Assembly: GCA_905250025.1 (NCBI GenBank)
Contig: CAJNOJ010000028.1
Coordinates: forward strand, 310,001-374,000
Length of the DNA: 64,000 bases
Origin: Adineta ricciae
Lineage: Eukaryota; Rotifera; Eurotatoria; Adinetida; Adinetidae
Reading direction: 5' to 3'
This document shows, piece by piece, positions 58,301 to 64,000 of the stretch. The notes beneath the pieces were generated by a model, which ran no database searches, had not been told where the DNA came from, and worked only from the letters and a program-made list of their open reading frames with translations. Made by a program: the position numbers and the translations under genes. How positions within the stretch are numbered: position 1 is the first letter of the stretch; each line of letters opens with the position of its first letter.

Positions 58301-60902
58301 CAGATCTTCTAGATTTAAATGATGCTGAATGAGCAGAGCTGCTTCTTCCATCTTCGTCCAATTACCATCTAAAAGAGAAGGGTTTTCAATCAGTTGACAA
58401 AGTTATTTCGCTTCTGTTACTATTTGCATCATCGAATTTTCGTGTACGTAACGATAAGAATAGTTTTTGAACGTCATTGAGTGCACTCTCAACACTACGA
58501 CCTTCACCGATGATTTTAATGCTGACACGAGCTCCGTCACCTTTTGGTTTTGTGTTTAACACGCTTCGCTCAATGGTTACTTTAACGTTGTATGTACTTG
58601 TTAAGTGTTGCTCTAAACGAGTTTCGAATGTCTTCAATGAAAACATGCTTAATTCTTCCGGAGATGAAACAGCATAAATCGATGTATTATTGACGACTGA
58701 AGCAATAGAAGTGCTTGGTCGTCTAAATTGAAAAGAAAATAAACTTAAATGTAAGAAGTCAAATATGAAGAACATACCGTTCCGTTGTTTCTTGTTTGGG
58801 TACACTCGAAGCTGCCGGTGAACTACAAGTAAACACCGAGTCAGTTCGTATGGTCGACCATATACTACTTACCAGTATTCTGCTGTGCGATTAGCCGTTG
58901 TGTTTGAGTCTGTTTGGTAGCGTGGTTTATTTTTGTGAAATAGTTGATCTTTCAATTTAATCAAATCATCAAATTTTGCCGCAACTGAATAATCATTTTG
59001 GTTAACTCGTCGGTATGCGACTGTATTCGAATGTTTTCGTAGAGTATTTACATGATACGGCTTCAGATCGCGCAACACCTGATATCTTAGCTTTTGCATA
59101 TAATTATTTGTTTTATTAGCGAGAATAGCTTCATTATGTGAACAACGTGGTAATCGCGGAAAACTACCGATATAACTTATCTGATCTCCGTTGACCGTAA
59201 CCTCACCACCAAGTTCGTTACCTACAAAAGAATCAACTTGATACATGGTAATAGAACATCTGGTTGATTACGAATGTATTCTTTGTACTCTATTTGAAAA
59301 ACACGATGTGCAGCAACCATAGCCCACTCAGGACGAAGTGTGATTGTAGTTAATGCAGGCTTGTTTGTAGATGGCGATGGAAGATGATATGGAATACTTT
59401 GAGGTGTTGAAATGCTCTTATCTTCATCCTCGCATCTTTCATCTATATCGACAATGATCGGAGTAACGGTAACGTGAAATTTAGCAGTGATTCTATCAAC
59501 AATGGACATCCAACTTTTATAAGCTGAAAAAGAATTCGAAGATGCTTTAATAGTCTTTGGATTCGATCTTACCATCAGGATTAGTAAACTCCACTTCAAC
59601 TGAATTATCGGCCGTCAACTGATAGGTGAAAACATCGATTCGAGCAGGCCGTACAATATTTTCAATATCGTTGTATGACATGGATTTCTTATCAAGAAAA
59701 CTTATGCTAACTGTATCACATTCGTAAATCTGCACTAAAGACAACTCTTGTCCTTTTAGTTGCGGTTTTGCTCGATACTGTTCATAGAGTTTTTTGAATT
59801 CTATTGAAATTAGAAAGTAAAAAGAAGATATTTCATTAAGGAGACAAGTATTACCTATGTTATTATTGCATTGCACTAGAACGACTTGTTCGTTTGTAGT
59901 TGAAAGGTCTACTAGCGTAAATTGGACCGTATTTCCAACTAGTAAAGAAATGTACAATCGAATTCGATTTTCTGCTATCTTATCTTGTTCATTGATTAGT
60001 ATGGTTTTCAAAACAAAACCGGCTTTATCGATGAATTGTTTTGTACGTTTGAACTTGATATCTCGTTCGCTAAAAGTTGATATTTGACGTTTCAATAACT
60101 TGTCTACATCTAGAAAGGAAACGAACAGTCGATAGGTCAGGAAACGGACACAATCTTACCGCTAGCTTCGTCTAATTGAATGGTCACCCGTCGAAAGTAT
60201 TCGTTTTCACTTTCGTTTAATTTCTTCTCCATCCGAAAGTTTTCTACGCTTAGGCTCATTTCGATAATTTCCATATCAATGTGTGGCGCATAACTTGACG
60301 ACGGAAAACTTATATCTATTTGACGATCAGTCTCATCCGTCATAGAATTTGACTGAATAAGATCTGTCGTATTCAGTTTCTGAACAAAATCTGAATCTCG
60401 ACGGACATTTATCCGAGCAGGTTTTTTCAGTCGAATCAATTTCACCAGTAATTGTGCACCGATATTCTGACAATTCATCTGCTCGATAATCTTCTGGTTT
60501 TGACCATGATCAAACTTATGTGGAAAGGTGCATAATCGTTTAGTACAATGCTCGAATTCACGACACAGATGAAGTTTACCACAGGATCGTACTGCATTGT
60601 GACAATCACCCGCTAGAAATGCTTCACAAATATCGAGCTACAAGAAAAAGGCTAGATTATAGAAAAGAACAGCCGACCAGTAGTTCTTTTACTTTAGGTT
60701 CGACATGCACTGTAATGGAATTGTCTTTATTGACTGTTAATTCAAATAAAGCTGGACTGAGTGCTTGCACCTGATGACGAATTTCTGCAGTATAACATTG
60801 AATACCTTGAGAAATAAGGGAAAGGCTGATGTCTGAATCTTTCAAAACGACACATTGTTTATCAACAAAAACTTTGAGTATCTTCTCAGACAGATTAGTC
60901 AT
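55329..60902 (-). CDS. PARP14: PARP14-like mono-ADP-ribosyltransferase (CCCH finger, macro, WWE, PARP)
   Basis: Nineteen exons: 60902-60678, 60637-60160, 60109-59855, 59800-59573, 59523-59245, 59221-58873, 58822-58778, 58722-58421, 58368-58226, 58186-57938, 57885-57439, 57387-57117, 57061-56783, 56736-56501, 56448-56263, 56200-56081, 56026-55868, 55765-55630, 55576-55329; 4635 nt, 1544 residues. A Cys/His-rich PARP12/13-type finger lies near 76-120 (CEAFLAGDCHNAV, CGKLHLCREFEHC, CTFPHKFDH). One macro domain spans about 985-1130 (ITICTGDLTTQTVDIIVV, FPSVGCGKLGFDP), a WWE domain about 1280-1370 (VIWSVEVSPNSDNWEQYS), and the catalytic domain the rest. Catalytic His is in LLFHGCIGTS and Tyr in YGHGVYF; the PARP1 Glu position reads Ile (NIFVVYHD), the H-Y-I pattern of mono-ADP-ribosylating enzymes. 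The GTCGAT donor at 58225 is weak. Role inferred: stress or antiviral signalling. Confidence 0.88.
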
Positions 60903-61393
60903 TGCTGGAATAGAACATCTAGAAGAAGTGAAATGAAAAATAATTTAGTCATTGTAGCTGTCGACAAAAAAACCCACCGAATAAGCGAACACGTGTCTGA
61001 AATGAGAGAGAAGAAAGAAAAAAAAACCCAACGACATTAGCTTTATATACCAAGCTTTCTATTGTGTGTTTGAAAAGCACCAACACGATTAATAATTACG
61101 AAAATTTCTCCAAACACTTGCTGAGAGTATGATTTCAAGTAGATATTCAAAATCTTTAACATGAAAAATCGCATCATAACGGATATCATTTGGTGAAAAA
61201 TCATTGTCTGAATAGAGATTAGAAGTCTACCGATGAGAAACTCAAATAGATCTTTATTCTGTTTTTTTTTCATTCTCATTTGAAAGAAATAACATCCACT
61301 ATGGCTGTTTATTCATAATAATCATCTTTGTTGATGTTTAATGAACACCAAAGAAAACCATAGAAATAATAGTAACAACAAAAAAGTTTGATT
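60903..61393. other. Intergenic gap upstream of the PARP gene
   Basis: 491 bp. A CTTCTAG acceptor sits 17-23 bp before the PARP ATG on the minus strand. The minus ORF at 61043-61279 has no family and biased composition. No gene called. Confidence 0.5.
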
Positions 61394-61597
61394 TCATTTT
61401 TCTAATGGAGTATAATTCAATAGTTTTTCGATGAGATCAACGTGGGATAATAACATACGACGGCAACAGTATCGTTTCAGACCAAGAACATCAAGTGCAT
61501 CACCTTCTGGATATTCACATCGCAACAATTCAATGTAAGCCTCCCATTTGTTGCCAATAACTTTACCACAGGTAAAACAACGAATTGGAATAATCAT
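61394..61597 (-). CDS. POLR2L: DNA-directed RNA polymerases I, II, III subunit RPABC5
   Basis: Shared small subunit (Rpb10) of all three nuclear RNA polymerases. Single exon, 67 residues, the exact length of the human protein. Zinc ligands in [14 protein letters not shown] and [20 protein letters not shown], with the CX2C and CC pair of the family. The start is the ATG of [10 protein letters not shown]; the frame is open 15 codons further upstream but without family similarity. A CTTCAG acceptor lies about 30 bp upstream. Confidence 0.97.
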   Translation of the reverse strand: MIIPIRCFTCGKVIGNKWEAYIELLRCEYPEGDALDVLGLKRYCCRRMLLSHVDLIEKLLNYTPLEK

Positions 61598-62072
61598 TGT
61601 TATGTATATCTTGAGTTTTAAAGATCCTGAAGTATATGACAATCGAATCGATATTCTTAACGTAGCCGATTACTCGTGCAATGTGCAATGATATGAAAGA
61701 TGTTCTTTTTCCATTAAATATTGAAACTTTTAGTGAATAAGCCAATAAACAAGTAGCGCCACAGTATGAGCTGATTTGAAATTAGCTGAAAGGAATACAG
61801 AACAGGTTAGTTGCTGTAGTAGAAATGGATTTCCAAAGCTTAAAGTCAATACATACCAACATTCCCTATTCATTTCAATGATGAAGTCTTGGAAATTGCG
61901 GTAGCATGCTTTTATGCATACAGCATGTAGTTTGAATGAGAATTAGTACGAACAACATTTTGCGCTAGTGATGAAATGTAAATAGTTCGCGTATTTTTTT
62001 TCACGATTTTCATTAAAGAATATATCAAATTTTCGTACAGAACAATGAAGTTGTCTACAAAACACACTTATT
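61598..62072. other. Intergenic gap, no gene seen
   Basis: 475 bp between POLR2L and the end of the second ABCC gene. A/T-rich, only short ORFs. Confidence 0.5.

Positions 62073-64000
<1,928 letters not shown>

Noticed and set aside
61043..61279. Minus-strand ORF of 78 residues upstream of the PARP gene
   Set aside because: Biased composition, no recognisable motif, no plausible splice link to the PARP start.

Overview
The window is nuclear DNA of a small-genome animal and reads best as a bdelloid rotifer. The genes encode clearly animal proteins (TBCEL, ITM2/BRICHOS, EHD, UBA5, ABCC4, PARP14-like, U1-C). They are packed close together and cut by very short introns, mostly 45-65 bp, with GT-AG ends and T-rich acceptors. 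Two genes look non-metazoan: a GH81 endo-1,3-beta-glucanase and an intronless MtnX-like HAD phosphatase. Bdelloids are known for such acquired genes and for spliced-leader trans-splicing. The species call is an inference; no rRNA, tRNA or mitochondrial marker was recognised.

Layout. 1-8 kb: OSGIN-like (3' end cut by the window), TBCEL-like and an ITM2/BRICHOS gene, all on the minus strand. 8.3-13.7 kb (+): ISOC1/2-like, TYW1 and UBA5 head to tail, with only 89 and 133 bp between them. 15.8-24.4 kb (+): a TIR-NHL fusion gene, an EHD-family ATPase and a ZC2HC1-like zinc-finger gene. 24.8-32.6 kb (-): MtnX-like phosphatase, PRPF40, SREK1IP1 and beta-mannosidase head to tail. 32.9-36.4 kb (+): an unrecognised 495-residue gene and an 85-residue secreted-peptide gene. 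37-42.4 kb (-): an ABCC4-like transporter. 43.7-46.4 kb (+): GH81. 46.5-53.6 kb (-): a CRACD-like gene, TIMM8, PSMB2 and FIGNL1, again head to tail. 53.7-64 kb: a PPxY membrane protein (+), then U1-C, a PARP with CCCH finger, macro, WWE and catalytic domains, POLR2L and a second ABCC gene (cut by the window edge), all minus.

Common themes. Three same-strand clusters have tiny intergenic gaps, and most internal genes have a T-rich AG splice acceptor at or a few bases before the ATG. That is the pattern expected for polycistronic transcripts resolved by trans-splicing. Exon models were built by hand from reading frames, splice consensus and remembered family sequences. For most multi-exon genes the summed exon length is a multiple of three and the stop falls where the family ends, which supports the models. 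No transcript or database search was available.

Assembly quality. Four N sites exist. Three (16057-16084, 17602, 63323) sit between near-identical direct copies of 193, 221 and 157 bp of coding sequence. These look like contig or haplotype joins rather than biological duplications, and they break the TIR-NHL and second ABCC genes in the raw sequence.
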